NCBI GenBank assembly: GCA_017621205.1
Contig: JAGATQ010000015.1
Location: 1-64,000 of the forward strand
Direction of reading: 5' to 3'
DNA length: 64,000 nucleotides
Origin: Lachnospira sp.
GTDB taxonomy: Bacteria > Bacillota > Clostridia > Lachnospirales > Lachnospiraceae
Shown here: one piece after another, positions 10,122 through 19,100 of the stretch
How the letters are laid out: each line of letters starts with the position of its first letter
Position numbering within the stretch: position 1 is the first letter of the stretch
Notes under the pieces: generated by a model
Told to the model about the DNA's origin: nothing
Databases searched by the model: none
The model's input: the letters and a program-made list of their open reading frames with translations, nothing else
Position numbers and translations under genes: made by a program

Positions 10122-12740
10122 CTACACCTCTTTTTTCAGCTCGCTAAGCACCTTCAATGCCTGCATTGGCGTCATATTATCAATATCCAGTGCTTTAATG
10201 CGTTCCACTACAGGATGAGGGCCTGAGAAGTCAAATAGGGATACCTGACGTTCTTCCTCCTTATTCATCGTCTGCAATGCCCGATTGATGGTAATCTTAT
10301 CTGTCTGCACCGCCACATCATTGTCACTTAGCTGGTCTGCAATCTCTCTGGCACGCATTAATACAAGCTCTGGTACTCCGGCTAATCTGGCAACCTGAAT
10401 ACCATAGCTTTTATCTGCTCCCCCTGCCTGAATCTTACGAAGGAATACGATATCCTCGCCCTCCTCCTGAACCGCAATACAATAGTTGTGAACCCCATCA
10501 AGACGCCCTTCCAGTTCAGTCAGCTCATGGTAATGGGTAGCAAATAATGCCTTAGCACCAAGAAGCTTACGGTTACTGATGTATTCCACAACTGCCCATG
10601 CAATACTAAGTCCATCAAAGGTAGAGGTTCCCCGTCCAATCTCGTCCAATACCAAAAGACTTCTCTCGGTAGCATTGCGCAGTATATTCGCAACCTCACT
10701 CATTTCCACCATAAAGGTACTCTGTCCGCTCGCCAGATCATCTGACGCTCCTACTCTCGTAAAAATACGGTCAACAATGGAAATATTGGCACTGGACGCC
10801 GGAACAAAGGAGCCTGCCTGTGCCATCAGTACAATCAATGCCGTCTGCCGCATATAAGTCGATTTCCCTGCCATATTCGGTCCGGTAATAATGGCAATCC
10901 GGCTGTCGTCATTATCAAGATAAGTATCATTTACAATAAAAGCATCGTTCGGAATCATTTTCTCCACCACCGGATGCCGGCCATCCTTAATATCAAGAAC
11001 CCCCTCTTCATTCAGGGAAGGACGTACAAAACGATTGTGGTCTGCAACATACGCTAAGGAAGCATACACATCAAGGCTTGCAATCTGTTGGGCAGTAACC
11101 AGAACCCGGTCCATCTCTCCGGCAAGCGTGTCCCTCACCGTACAAAACAGCTCATATTCCATCGAGTACAGCTTCTCTTCTGCCCCCATAATCGTGTTGG
11201 CAAGCTCATTTAATTCCTTTGTCGTATACCGCTCCGCATTGGTAAGCGTCTGCTTACGGATATAATCCTCCGGCACGAGGGATTGATATGACTTGGTAAC
11301 CTCCAGATAATAGCCAAACACCTTATTATATTTGATTCTTAAATTCTTAATTCCTGTCTGCTCCCGCTGTCTTGCCTCATAATCTGCAAGCCATTGTTTT
11401 CCATCCGTCTTTGCTTTCTTTAATCCATCCAGCTCCTTGGAAAAACCATCCTTGATGATTCCCCCTTCTTTAATGGTAAGTGGCGGCTCTTCAACAATAG
11501 CAGAATCAATTAACTGATACAAATCCCTTAGAGTATCAAGCTTTTCCTTTATCAGTGGAAAATAACCCTGTTCCAATTCCTGCAAAAGTCCTTCTATATG
11601 TGGAAGAACCTCCAAGGAATTACGAAAGGCAATCAAATCCCTTGGATTCGCCGTTTTGTAACTAACCCGGCTCATCAGACGCTCTAAATCATAGATGGAG
11701 TTCAGATATTCCCGAAGCTCTTCCCGAAGCATCATCTGTCCATTCAGCTCCTCTATCGTATCATAGCGAAGCAATAACGCCTTTTTATCAATCAGCGGCT
11801 GTTCAATAAAAGAGCGTAAGAGTCTTGCTCCCATGGCAGTCTTCGTTTTGTCAAGCACCCACAAAAGAGAACCACGTTTTTTCTTATCCCGCAGGGTCTC
11901 TGTAAGCTCCAGATTCCGTCTGGTAGAGCTGTCAAGCAGCATATATTGTTCTGTGATATAGGGGGTGATATGTAACAAATGCGATAGCTTATTTTTCTGC
12001 GTTTCCGTCAGATATTGCAGTGTCGCTCCACAGGCAATACTGCTAAAGGGCGTATCCGCCAAACCAAGCCCCTCCAGCGATTTCACCCGAAAATGCTGAA
12101 ATAGCTGTTCCCGGCAGTTTTCTTCGGTAAAATAGTGCGGGGCAAGAAGCGAAATAGATATTCCAAGCTGCCCATGATAATAAGCAGTGTCAAAGCCTTC
12201 CTTCAAAAGGGTTTCATTATGGATAAGCTCTGCCGGCTGGAACTTATTGATTTCATCAATTACTTTATTCATCCCCATGACCTCCGTCGTACGAAAATCA
12301 CCGGTAGTAATATCGACAATGGCAATTCCAAACACCCCATCATTCGCATAGATTGTCATAAGATAATTATTTTTGCCTTCGTCCAGATTCTGTGTGGAAA
12401 TATTGGTTCCGGGCGTGACAATTCTTATCACATCCCGTTTCACAATTCCTTTCGCAGCCTTAGGATCCTCCACCTGTTCACAGATAGCAACCTTATACCC
12501 CCGCTCAATAAGCTTATTTAAATAGGTATCACAAGCATGATAAGGAACGCCACACATCGGTGCGCGTTCCTCCTGTCCACAATCTCTTCCGGTTAAGGTG
12601 ATTTCCAATTCCTTTGAGGCAGTCAAAGCATCATCGAAAAACATTTCATAAAAATCGCCTAAGCGATAAAATAAAATACAATCCTCATATTGCTTCTTAA
12701 TTTCAAAATACTGCTTCATCATTGGTGTCAGTTCAGCCAT
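10122..12740 (-). CDS. mutS: DNA mismatch repair protein MutS
   Basis: Recognises base mismatches and small loops and recruits MutL. The N-terminal mismatch-binding domain has MMKQYFEIKKQYEDCILFYRLGDFYEMF, in which the Phe and Glu that contact the mismatch are retained (F-x-E in YRLGDFYEMF region). The ATPase domain shows Walker A GPNMAGKSTYMRQ, Walker B SLLVLDEIGRGTST and the dimer-contacting THYHEL. At 872 residues it is a full-length MutS-I. AAAGGTGA lies 5 bases before the ATG. It is followed downstream by the nucleotidase and GNAT genes and then mutL, a variant of the usual mutSL pair. Confidence 0.97.
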   Translation of the reverse strand: MAELTPMMKQYFEIKKQYEDCILFYRLGDFYEMFFDDALTASKELEITLTGRDCGQEERAPMCGVPYHACDTYLNKLIERGYKVAICEQVEDPKAAKGIVKRDVIRIVTPGTNISTQNLDEGKNNYLMTIYANDGVFGIAIVDITTGDFRTTEVMGMNKVIDEINKFQPAELIHNETLLKEGFDTAYYHGQLGISISLLAPHYFTEENCREQLFQHFRVKSLEGLGLADTPFSSIACGATLQYLTETQKNKLSHLLHITPYITEQYMLLDSSTRRNLELTETLRDKKKRGSLLWVLDKTKTAMGARLLRSFIEQPLIDKKALLLRYDTIEELNGQMMLREELREYLNSIYDLERLMSRVSYKTANPRDLIAFRNSLEVLPHIEGLLQELEQGYFPLIKEKLDTLRDLYQLIDSAIVEEPPLTIKEGGIIKDGFSKELDGLKKAKTDGKQWLADYEARQREQTGIKNLRIKYNKVFGYYLEVTKSYQSLVPEDYIRKQTLTNAERYTTKELNELANTIMGAEEKLYSMEYELFCTVRDTLAGEMDRVLVTAQQIASLDVYASLAYVADHNRFVRPSLNEEGVLDIKDGRHPVVEKMIPNDAFIVNDTYLDNDDSRIAIITGPNMAGKSTYMRQTALIVLMAQAGSFVPASSANISIVDRIFTRVGASDDLASGQSTFMVEMSEVANILRNATERSLLVLDEIGRGTSTFDGLSIAWAVVEYISNRKLLGAKALFATHYHELTELEGRLDGVHNYCIAVQEEGEDIVFLRKIQAGGADKSYGIQVARLAGVPELVLMRAREIADQLSDNDVAVQTDKITINRALQTMNKEEERQVSLFDFSGPHPVVERIKALDIDNMTPMQALKVLSELKKEV

Positions 12741-12785
12741 GATTTCACCTTTGCCTTTCTATCCCTTTTCATTGAAAACTATATA

Positions 12786-13673
12786 TCATAAATCATTCTT
12801 TTTACCTGTAAGCTTAAACTCTGCCATTAAAGAATGTGTATCATACACTTTTGCATCTGTGTGTAAATCTATAAATTTCTTTATAATCCGGTATCGCCCC
12901 TTAGGAAGCTCCCCATAATAGTCCTTCCAATTAACAGTAACCACCTTGGTACTTTGTTTTTCCACATAATATAAAATATCATGAAAACCATATTTTGGCT
13001 TTTCAACAGCCTCATCATCAGTGTCCCGGTCCCCATATATGGTTACATATTCCCATGTAGCAGTTTCTTCATTATACCGTTCTAAAATAAAATCCTCTCC
13101 ATAACCGATATCTTCCTCTGTATCATTGCAAACAGTAAGCACGGCTCCCTTGTTATCAAACTTCGTGACACGCATGGTAACCCCATTAAAATCATCCTCC
13201 TGAAAAGCAAAGATATGCCATGCATCATCATAATATAATTCAATACGGTTTTCTCTTATCCCATACTGTCCCTCTATCGGACTATCAAAATTTGTTTGTC
13301 CGTTCTCCTTTGGCTCCCCGCTCTTTACATGCGAGGTAAGTGTAAAATCCATATTGCCACATCGGGGAGATTGGGATATCTCCCCAGTATCCACAAACAG
13401 CTTATCTTCAAGCATTACCATTAAGGGGTAATCCCCATTTTCAGATGTTGTAAGCTTTCCTGCATTATCAACTGCACTCTCTCCACTGGTGCCAGCCTGC
13501 TTTGTACTTTCATTACCTTTTGTTGTCATTTCATCATTATCGGTTACTGCATCCTGTTGTGTATCTTCCTGCTTGCTCACAGAATTCTTAACAGCATTCT
13601 CATGCTTTGCACAGCCTCCAAAAACACACAAGGAAAAACATAGCAACATAAAACACACAAACTTTTTTTTCAT
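12786..13673 (-). CDS. Predicted lipoprotein with Ig-like C-terminal domain
   Basis: The start at 13673 is preferred because AAAGGGG lies upstream and it places a signal sequence directly at the N-terminus (MKKK, hydrophobic core, then a lipobox-like VFGGC). The mature protein would be anchored by that cysteine outside the membrane. A low-complexity Ser/Thr/Glu/Asp linker covers roughly residues 25-85. The C-terminal 110 residues (GVTMRVTKFDNKGAVLTV, YGEDFILER, W(x)DYYGELPKGRYRIIKKF) resemble a bacterial Ig-like domain found in clostridial lipoproteins. The function is unknown. It precedes mutS by 45 bases but is unlikely to be related to repair. Phe at lipobox -3 is unusual but tolerated. 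Confidence 0.7.
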   Translation of the reverse strand: MKKKFVCFMLLCFSLCVFGGCAKHENAVKNSVSKQEDTQQDAVTDNDEMTTKGNESTKQAGTSGESAVDNAGKLTTSENGDYPLMVMLEDKLFVDTGEISQSPRCGNMDFTLTSHVKSGEPKENGQTNFDSPIEGQYGIRENRIELYYDDAWHIFAFQEDDFNGVTMRVTKFDNKGAVLTVCNDTEEDIGYGEDFILERYNEETATWEYVTIYGDRDTDDEAVEKPKYGFHDILYYVEKQSTKVVTVNWKDYYGELPKGRYRIIKKFIDLHTDAKVYDTHSLMAEFKLTGKKNDL

Positions 13674-13715
13674 AATATCATGCCCCTTTCTGCATACTTT
13701 CATAGTTAGGTAATT

Positions 13716-13866
13716 TAGGCAATTGTAAAATTATTAATTGCTGATACGATAGTCATGATACTATGTAAATTTACTTCGTTGTCTTTGCTACGCAAAGTAC
13801 AAAGGCGTAAATTTACATAGCATCATGATTATCTTGTCTAACAACTACGAGTCTCGCAATTACCTA
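13716..13866. repeat. Foldback element, family B, copy 1
   Basis: A 151-base imperfect palindrome. The core stem GATAGTCATGATACTATG (from 13748) pairs with a segment ending at 13833, and a small inner hairpin (CTTTGC-TAC-GCAAAG) caps the structure. The outer arms TAGGCAATTG and CAATTACCTA also pair. Related copies lie at 41060-41203 and 57285-57434, with a half copy near 24036. No reading frame of note lies inside. Together with the next element it fills the 456-base gap between miaB and the lipoprotein gene. Confidence 0.85.
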
Positions 13867-13881
13867 TCCTCTTAGATAAAA

Positions 13882-14066
13882 ACAAAATGTTTAAATTATC
13901 GTGGAGTTGTATAAAATATATTTTCTATAAGCAGTGCACTTTGGAGCCGTCGGTACTTAGATGCCGTATTTAGACATCTTATGTACCGTTACGAGCGACA
14001 AGTAGTGAAAGCGTGCCTGCGTTAGGAAATATATTTTATACAATATTTAAAAATATTATATTTTGC
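13882..14066. repeat. Single long foldback hairpin downstream of miaB
   Basis: An imperfect palindrome of about 185 bases. The main stem is TTGTATAAAATATATTT, paired with AAATATATTTTATACAA around 14026-14043. An inner hairpin pairs GGTACTTAGATG with CATCTTATGTACC, and weaker AT-rich outer arms extend the pairing. It starts 64 bases beyond the miaB stop. I see no second copy in this window, but its architecture (outer stem, loops, inner hairpin) resembles the two repeat families. Confidence 0.75.
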
Positions 14067-14130
14067 TTATATCTACACCTATACTAAAGCAGTGCATTTT
14101 ATCCTCTGAAATGTTGCATGATATTGAAAA

Positions 14131-15576
14131 TTACTGAACGACCTCCCCAAAATAATAAAATCCTTTGGCTTCCCGAAGATACACCTTTCTAAATTGCCCG
14201 ATATCCTCTTTGCTTCCTTTAAAGTGAACTTGTATGGAATTCTCCAACCGCCCCGTTACCATCGTATCGTCATGGTCATCTATGCTCTCGACCAAAACCT
14301 CCTGAACGCTTCCGGTAAGTCGCGCGGTTCGTTCCTTCGATATCTCATTTACCACGGCAAGCAGACGGTTAAACCGCTCCTTTACGACCTCCTGTGGAAC
14401 CTGCTCCCGGCTGGCAGCCGGTGTGCCGCTTCTTCTGGAATAGATAAAGGTATAAGCAGAATCATATTGTACCTGCTTTACCACATCAATCGTTTCTAAG
14501 AAATCCTCCTCCGTCTCCCCCGGATACCCCACAATAATGTCTGTTGTTATAGATAAATCCGGCATTGCCCGGCGAAGCTTAGCAACCAGCTCAAGATACT
14601 GCTCCTTTGTATAATGGCGGTTCATATCCTCTAACAGCCGGCTGCATCCACATTGCAGTGGTAAATGAAAGTGTTTGCATATTTTTTTTGAGCCTGCCAT
14701 TACCGCAATTAACTCATCCGACAAATCCTTCGGATGGGAGGTCATAAATCGAATCCTTTTTAAACCTTCAACCTGTTCTACCTCCTTAAGAAGCTCGGCA
14801 AAGGACATAGGCTCTGCAAGATTCTTACCATAGGAATTGACATTCTGCCCAAGCAGCATCACCTCTACCACGCCATCCGCCACAAGTGCCTCAATTTCCC
14901 GCAAAATCTCCTTAGGCTCCCGGCTTCTCTCCCTGCCACGCACATAGGGAACAATACAATAGCTGCAAAAATTGTTACAGCCATACATAATATTGACCCC
15001 GGTTTTAAATGGAAACTTACGCTCACTCGGCAGATTTTCTACAATCTGCTCTGTACTGTCCCATATATCAATTATCTGTCCGCCGGATGCCAGACGATGA
15101 TACAATATTTCCGCCAGCTTGAAGACATTATGCGTACCAAACACAAAATCCACAAAGCGGTAGCTTTCCTTCAGCTTTTCAACAACATGTGACTCCTGCA
15201 TCATACAACCACAAAGACCAATCAGCATATAGGGATTTTTCTTCTTTTCCTTTTTCAGATGTCCAAGATGCCCATATACCTTAAGATTCGCATTTTCCCG
15301 CACTGTACAGGTATTATAAAGAACCAGATCACAGACCTCGTGTTCCGATTCCTGATAACCAATTTCCTTTAATATGGCAGTAAGCTTTTCACTATCTCTT
15401 GCATTCATCTGACAGCCAAAGGTTTCCACATGAAAGGTTAATTCCCTTCCTGCCTCTTGTTTTAGCTCCTGAACCGTTTCCCGGCATTTTGCGATAAAAT
15501 AGTATTGTCTTTCTGGTTCTTCCTGTGGAGCGGCTAAGCTTAAATCTATTTTATTAAAATCAACTTCATTGTACAT
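14131..15576 (-). CDS. miaB: tRNA-2-methylthio-N6-dimethylallyladenosine synthase MiaB
   Basis: A radical-SAM enzyme that adds a methylthio group to i6A37 in tRNA, completing the modification begun by MiaA. The N-terminal UPF0004 domain holds cysteines for the auxiliary cluster (ETFGCQMNARDSE, YNTCTVRENA, GLCGCM). The radical-SAM cluster motif is GCNNFCSYCIVPYVRGRERSR, and a TRAM domain ends the protein. I place the start at 15576, giving 481 residues. The longer reading to 15645 adds residues with no family similarity, lacks a ribosome site, and overlaps a possible terminator stem. The site before 15576 is weak (AAGAA), so the start is uncertain. It is upstream of the repair genes, as in many Firmicutes. 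Confidence 0.94.
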   Translation of the reverse strand: MYNEVDFNKIDLSLAAPQEEPERQYYFIAKCRETVQELKQEAGRELTFHVETFGCQMNARDSEKLTAILKEIGYQESEHEVCDLVLYNTCTVRENANLKVYGHLGHLKKEKKKNPYMLIGLCGCMMQESHVVEKLKESYRFVDFVFGTHNVFKLAEILYHRLASGGQIIDIWDSTEQIVENLPSERKFPFKTGVNIMYGCNNFCSYCIVPYVRGRERSREPKEILREIEALVADGVVEVMLLGQNVNSYGKNLAEPMSFAELLKEVEQVEGLKRIRFMTSHPKDLSDELIAVMAGSKKICKHFHLPLQCGCSRLLEDMNRHYTKEQYLELVAKLRRAMPDLSITTDIIVGYPGETEEDFLETIDVVKQVQYDSAYTFIYSRRSGTPAASREQVPQEVVKERFNRLLAVVNEISKERTARLTGSVQEVLVESIDDHDDTMVTGRLENSIQVHFKGSKEDIGQFRKVYLREAKGFYYFGEVVQ

Positions 15577-15678
15577 ATTTCTTGACTTCTTATCCCTTCT
15601 GTCATACAATCCATAAAAAGAAACAGCTTTTTTACCGTACAGCATTATGGCTCAAGCGGGGTACTCGTTTCTTTTTCT

Positions 15679-15870
15679 TTAATCCCAATTTATAGCTTCA
15701 TGTGGTATCGTTCCATTTTCTGCTCTATCTTTTCTTCCAGCTTCAATGGCCTCCAATTCTTCTGAATCAGGAATCGCTTCCGGTATAAATTTAACAATTA
15801 CGCTATATAATGTATCAATATCTTTTTCCGGAACTAACTCTATCAGATTTTTCAACATCTCTTTACTCAT
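15679..15870 (-). CDS. Putative antitoxin of a RelE-type toxin-antitoxin pair
   Basis: A 63-residue acidic protein beginning MSKEMLKNLIELVPEKDIDTLY, behind a strong AGGAGGG site. It lies 10 bases after the RelE-like gene. A central helical region with a C-terminal tail (ESxxEAIEAGRKDRAENG-type spacing) resembles small antitoxins in which the tail wraps the toxin. No clear DNA-binding ribbon-helix-helix is visible in the first residues, so autoregulation is uncertain. The longer reading to 15924 would overlap the toxin and has no better start. The antitoxin role is inferred mainly from its neighbour. Confidence 0.7.
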   Translation of the reverse strand: MSKEMLKNLIELVPEKDIDTLYSVIVKFIPEAIPDSEELEAIEAGRKDRAENGTIPHEAINWD

Positions 15871-15880
15871 ATTTTCCCTC

Positions 15881-16123
15881 CTATAGCCTCTTATATGCCT
15901 GGCCCCTTGGAATAATATTATCAATAAATATTATATCATCTTCTATCGAAAAGAGTACCCTTAAATCTCCAACTCTCAAACGATATCCATTATCCACACC
16001 TTGTAATTTTTTTATATCTCCGAAAGGAATTTTTTCAATCGCTTCCTTTAAACGTTTCTTAGTTGATTTATTAACAATATTAATATATTTTACTGCCTTT
16101 TTACTATACTCAATTTGCAACAA
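15881..16123 (-). CDS. RelE/ParE family toxin
   Basis: An 80-residue basic protein with the RelE/ParE fold signature: a lysine/arginine-rich helical start (YSKKAVKYI, STKKRLKEAIEKI), then LQGVDNGYRLRVGDLRVLFSIEDDIIFIDNIIPRGQAY. The GYRLRVGDLRVLF segment is the core of mRNA-interferase-type members. No ATG is available: the frame opens with TTG-TTG behind AGGAGGGG, so initiation is probably from a TTG, with the second (16120) better spaced. It precedes its partner, opposite to the common antitoxin-first order. RelE-type ribosome-dependent mRNA cleavage is the expected activity but is not shown here. Confidence 0.82.
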   Translation of the reverse strand: MLQIEYSKKAVKYINIVNKSTKKRLKEAIEKIPFGDIKKLQGVDNGYRLRVGDLRVLFSIEDDIIFIDNIIPRGQAYKRL

Positions 16124-16189
16124 ACCCCTCCTCTTACCAATGAAGCCCTTTATATATTTTTCTCCTTATCCCTTCGGTCAAATACCAGC

Positions 16190-17431
16190 CTACTCCCGAA
16201 TCTGTCCATCCCCATATATCACATACTTGGTCGTCGTAAGTGCCAATAATCCCATAGGACCTCTGGCATGAAGCTTTTGTGTACTGATTCCGATTTCCGC
16301 TCCAAATCCAAATTCAAAACCATCGGTAAATCTTGTAGAAGCATTGACATAGACACAGGCAGCATCTACCTCTTTTAAAAACTGCTCACTATGGTTATAA
16401 TCCTTCGTAACAATCGTTTCGGAATGCTTCGTGTTATAACGGTTGATATGGGCAATCGCCTCATCAATAGAGGATACCGTCTTGATGGAAAGAATGGCAT
16501 CCAGATACTCTGTTCCCCAATCCTCCTCCGTTGCAGGTAAAATGGTCTCCACAATCGAGCAGGCTTCCTCATCTCCGCGAAGTTCAATTCCCTTCGTCTG
16601 TAACCGTTCTGCTATCTTTTTTATAAATGGCTGTGCCACCGCTTTATGTACCACAAGGGACTCACAGGCATTACAAACTCCAAGCCGCTGGGTCTTGGCA
16701 TTAAACACAATATCACATGCCATATCAAGGTCAGCGCTGTCATCTACATAGACATGGCAATTACCGGTTCCCGTTTCAATCACAGGTACTGTCGCATTCT
16801 GCACTACACTCTGAATCAATCCTGCACCGCCCCTTGGAATTAATACATCCACATACCTGTTCAACCGCATCAGCTCTGTTGCTGTCTCCCGGCTGGTATC
16901 TTTCAGCACCTGAATGCAGGTCTTCGGTAAGTCCTGTTCCTCTAACACCTGCCCTATGATTTCTCCTATACAGAGATTGGAATGAATCGCGTCCGAACCA
17001 CCCCGGAGTATCACCGCATTACCTGTCTTAAAGCAGAGGGAAAATGCATCCGCTGTCACATTGGGGCGGGATTCATAAATAATTCCAATCACCCCAAGAG
17101 GAACCCGCATCTGTCCAATCTTCAGACCGTTCGGACGAAGCTTCATCCCTATTACCTCACCAATGGGGTCATCAAGCTCAGCAACCTGCTTCACACCGAG
17201 AGCCATCGCCTCAATCCGCTCCTTCGTCAGCTTCAGGCGGTCAACCAAGGAGGATTTCATGCCCGCCTCTAACGCATGCTGCACATCAATTTCATTAGCA
17301 GCAATAATGGTATCCGCCTTGGCAACCAAGGCATCTGCCACTGCAGACAGTGCCTCATTTTTTTTCACTGTCGCTGTCTTACCAAGCACAAATGCTGCTT
17401 CCTTTGCCTGTGCTCCAATCGTTTCTAACAT
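16190..17431 (-). CDS. proA: Glutamate-5-semialdehyde dehydrogenase (gamma-glutamyl phosphate reductase) ProA
   Basis: The second enzyme of proline synthesis, reducing gamma-glutamyl phosphate with NADPH to glutamate semialdehyde. The 413-residue protein shows [35 protein letters not shown] in the cofactor region, the catalytic cysteine in [14 protein letters not shown], and the C-terminal [20 protein letters not shown]. Its partner proB is encoded just upstream, separated by two small genes (DUF896 and 5-formyl-THF cyclo-ligase), all in one direction. AAAGGATGG precedes the start. Length and motifs are normal. Confidence 0.96.
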   Translation of the reverse strand: MLETIGAQAKEAAFVLGKTATVKKNEALSAVADALVAKADTIIAANEIDVQHALEAGMKSSLVDRLKLTKERIEAMALGVKQVAELDDPIGEVIGMKLRPNGLKIGQMRVPLGVIGIIYESRPNVTADAFSLCFKTGNAVILRGGSDAIHSNLCIGEIIGQVLEEQDLPKTCIQVLKDTSRETATELMRLNRYVDVLIPRGGAGLIQSVVQNATVPVIETGTGNCHVYVDDSADLDMACDIVFNAKTQRLGVCNACESLVVHKAVAQPFIKKIAERLQTKGIELRGDEEACSIVETILPATEEDWGTEYLDAILSIKTVSSIDEAIAHINRYNTKHSETIVTKDYNHSEQFLKEVDAACVYVNASTRFTDGFEFGFGAEIGISTQKLHARGPMGLLALTTTKYVIYGDGQIRE

Positions 17432-17451
17432 ACCATACCATCCTTTCCATC

Positions 17452-18006
17452 CTATACAATAATCTGTGTATTAGTCACAATAAAATCCATCTGCTTATCA
17501 TGCCGCCCCGTCTCAAATGCATCCACTACCTGAAAATCATAGGCAACACCAATCCGCAACGCATCTGGATAGCGGTCAAAATAGCGGTCATAGTATCCTT
17601 TGCCCTGTCCGATTCGATTTTTCCTTATATCAAATGCCACCGCCGGGACAAGCACCATCGTATCCTCGTCCGGCAATACAAGAATATCCTTCGGGGGCTC
17701 TAAGATGCCAAATTTGCCCTTGTGAAAATCCCCACGGTCAAATACTGCATAAAAATCCAGTTCACCATATTCAGAAGAAACCGGAAATGCTACCTGTTTT
17801 CCATATTTCAGAGCATGCTCCAGCAACAGGGTAACATCCACTTCATTCCGGACCGCAGCATAGAGAAATATCGTCTTCGCCTCCTGATACTCAGCCAGTG
17901 AAAGAATCCGATTCACACATGCCTTACTTGCCTTACTTACATCATTTTCTGAAAGAGCCATGCGAAGCTTACGCATCTGCTCCCTAATACTTTCTTTAGT
18001 AAACAT
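17452..18006 (-). CDS. 5-formyltetrahydrofolate cyclo-ligase
   Basis: Converts 5-formyl-THF with ATP to 5,10-methenyl-THF, returning a storage folate to one-carbon metabolism. The 184-residue protein has the family's basic N-terminal [11 protein letters not shown] region, the EVDVTLL segment, and the phosphate-binding signature [26 protein letters not shown] near residue 125. It overlaps the DUF896 gene by 11 bases, which indicates translational coupling. Its place between proB and proA is common in Clostridia, with no known mechanistic link. Confidence 0.93.
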   Translation of the reverse strand: MFTKESIREQMRKLRMALSENDVSKASKACVNRILSLAEYQEAKTIFLYAAVRNEVDVTLLLEHALKYGKQVAFPVSSEYGELDFYAVFDRGDFHKGKFGILEPPKDILVLPDEDTMVLVPAVAFDIRKNRIGQGKGYYDRYFDRYPDALRIGVAYDFQVVDAFETGRHDKQMDFIVTNTQIIV

Positions 18007-18205
18007 TTTTCTTCTTTAACTCCTCTATTGAACCATCAGGATTCACAACACGAATATTGTCAAGTGAATGCTGTAAATCCGCCTTCATCGCATTAATGTA
18101 CTCTCTACGCAAAGCAGCCTGCTCCGCCTTTTCCTCCTCTGATAACCCAACCTCTTTCATTTTGTGGTATAGCTCGTTTATCCGTTTTATATTCTCCTCT
18201 GTCAT
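17996..18205 (-). CDS. DUF896 family protein (YnzC-like)
   Basis: A 69-residue protein with the DUF896 signature: INELYHKMKEVGLSEEEKAEQAALRREYINAMKADLQHSLDNIRVVNPDG. In Bacillus the relative YnzC sits in an SOS-induced operon and folds as a two-helix hairpin, but its biochemical role is unknown. The start at 18205 is preferred over 18247 because AAGGAG lies 8 bases upstream and matches the family's usual N-terminus. It overlaps the next gene and follows proB by 34 bases. No LexA-like box was evident upstream. Confidence 0.9.
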   Translation of the reverse strand: MTEENIKRINELYHKMKEVGLSEEEKAEQAALRREYINAMKADLQHSLDNIRVVNPDGSIEELKKKNVY

Positions 18206-18239
18206 GACAGGGTCTCCTTCCTTTATAGTATATTCTCCT

Positions 18240-19076
18240 CTAATCATTCAGAAATTCTTTCATATCAAAATCATTCACCTGATTACGCACAAATAGTGTC
18301 CCCACATTCTTACCATTTATAATATCCTGAATAATTTCTACACGCCTTCCGTTCGCGATTACCATGTCACAGCCAGAACTGTTGGCAATCTGTGCCGCAT
18401 GAAACTTGGTAATCATCCCACCGGTTCCAACAGTAGTAACACTCTCCTTTGCCATTTTAACGATATCATCCGTTATCTCCTCCACCACATCAATCAAGCT
18501 GGCATCCGGGTTGTTATGAGGGTCATCGGTAAATAACCCATCGATATCAGAAAGTAAAATGAGTAAATCTGCTTCCACCAGACTGGCAACCACCGCAGAC
18601 AAGGTATCATTATCCCCAAACTCAATCTCGTGGGTAGAAACCGTATCATTCTCATTGACAACGGGAATCACATCCAACTGCAACAGCTCCTGAAAGGTAT
18701 TGATTACATTCATACGCCGTTTATCATTGGTCAGCACCCGCTTGGTAAGCAGCACCTGTGCTGCCATCTGATGATATTCGGCAAATAATTTCTGGTATAT
18801 CATCATAAGCTGCCCCTGTCCGACAGCAGCACACGCCTGTTTCAGGGAAAGTGTCTTCGGTTTTTTAGAAAGCCCTAATGCATTAAAACCTACCGGAATA
18901 GCGCCGGAAGAGACTAATATCACATCCTTCCCCTGGTTTTTCATATCACACAATATCCGGACCAGATGCTCTAATTTACTATAATTAATTTTTCCAGTCT
19001 CCTCATGTACTAAATTCGAAGAACCAACCTTTACAACAATCTTTTGTTTCTTTTTTAATGCTTTCCGATAATCCAT
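18240..19076 (-). CDS. proB: Glutamate 5-kinase ProB (without PUA domain)
   Basis: Phosphorylates glutamate on its gamma carboxyl, the first and normally feedback-controlled step of proline synthesis. The amino-acid kinase fold is clear: KIVVKVGSSNLV at the start, VLVSSGAIPVGFNALG, NENDTVSTHEIEFGDNDTLSA, and TVGTGGMITKFHAAQIA. At 278 residues it ends right after the kinase domain and lacks the C-terminal PUA domain of Escherichia-type enzymes; both versions are known. I choose ATG at 19076 over an in-frame GTG at 19085. It heads the pro cluster in this window. Confidence 0.95.
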   Translation of the reverse strand: MDYRKALKKKQKIVVKVGSSNLVHEETGKINYSKLEHLVRILCDMKNQGKDVILVSSGAIPVGFNALGLSKKPKTLSLKQACAAVGQGQLMMIYQKLFAEYHQMAAQVLLTKRVLTNDKRRMNVINTFQELLQLDVIPVVNENDTVSTHEIEFGDNDTLSAVVASLVEADLLILLSDIDGLFTDDPHNNPDASLIDVVEEITDDIVKMAKESVTTVGTGGMITKFHAAQIANSSGCDMVIANGRRVEIIQDIINGKNVGTLFVRNQVNDFDMKEFLND

Positions 19077-19100
19077 TCTTTTCACCCGTTCTATAATCCA

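Noticed and set aside
15598-15673. Terminator after the toxin-antitoxin pair
   Set aside because: A 10-bp AAAAAGAAAC/GTTTCTTTTT stem encloses about 42 bases with little internal pairing; too loose to annotate.
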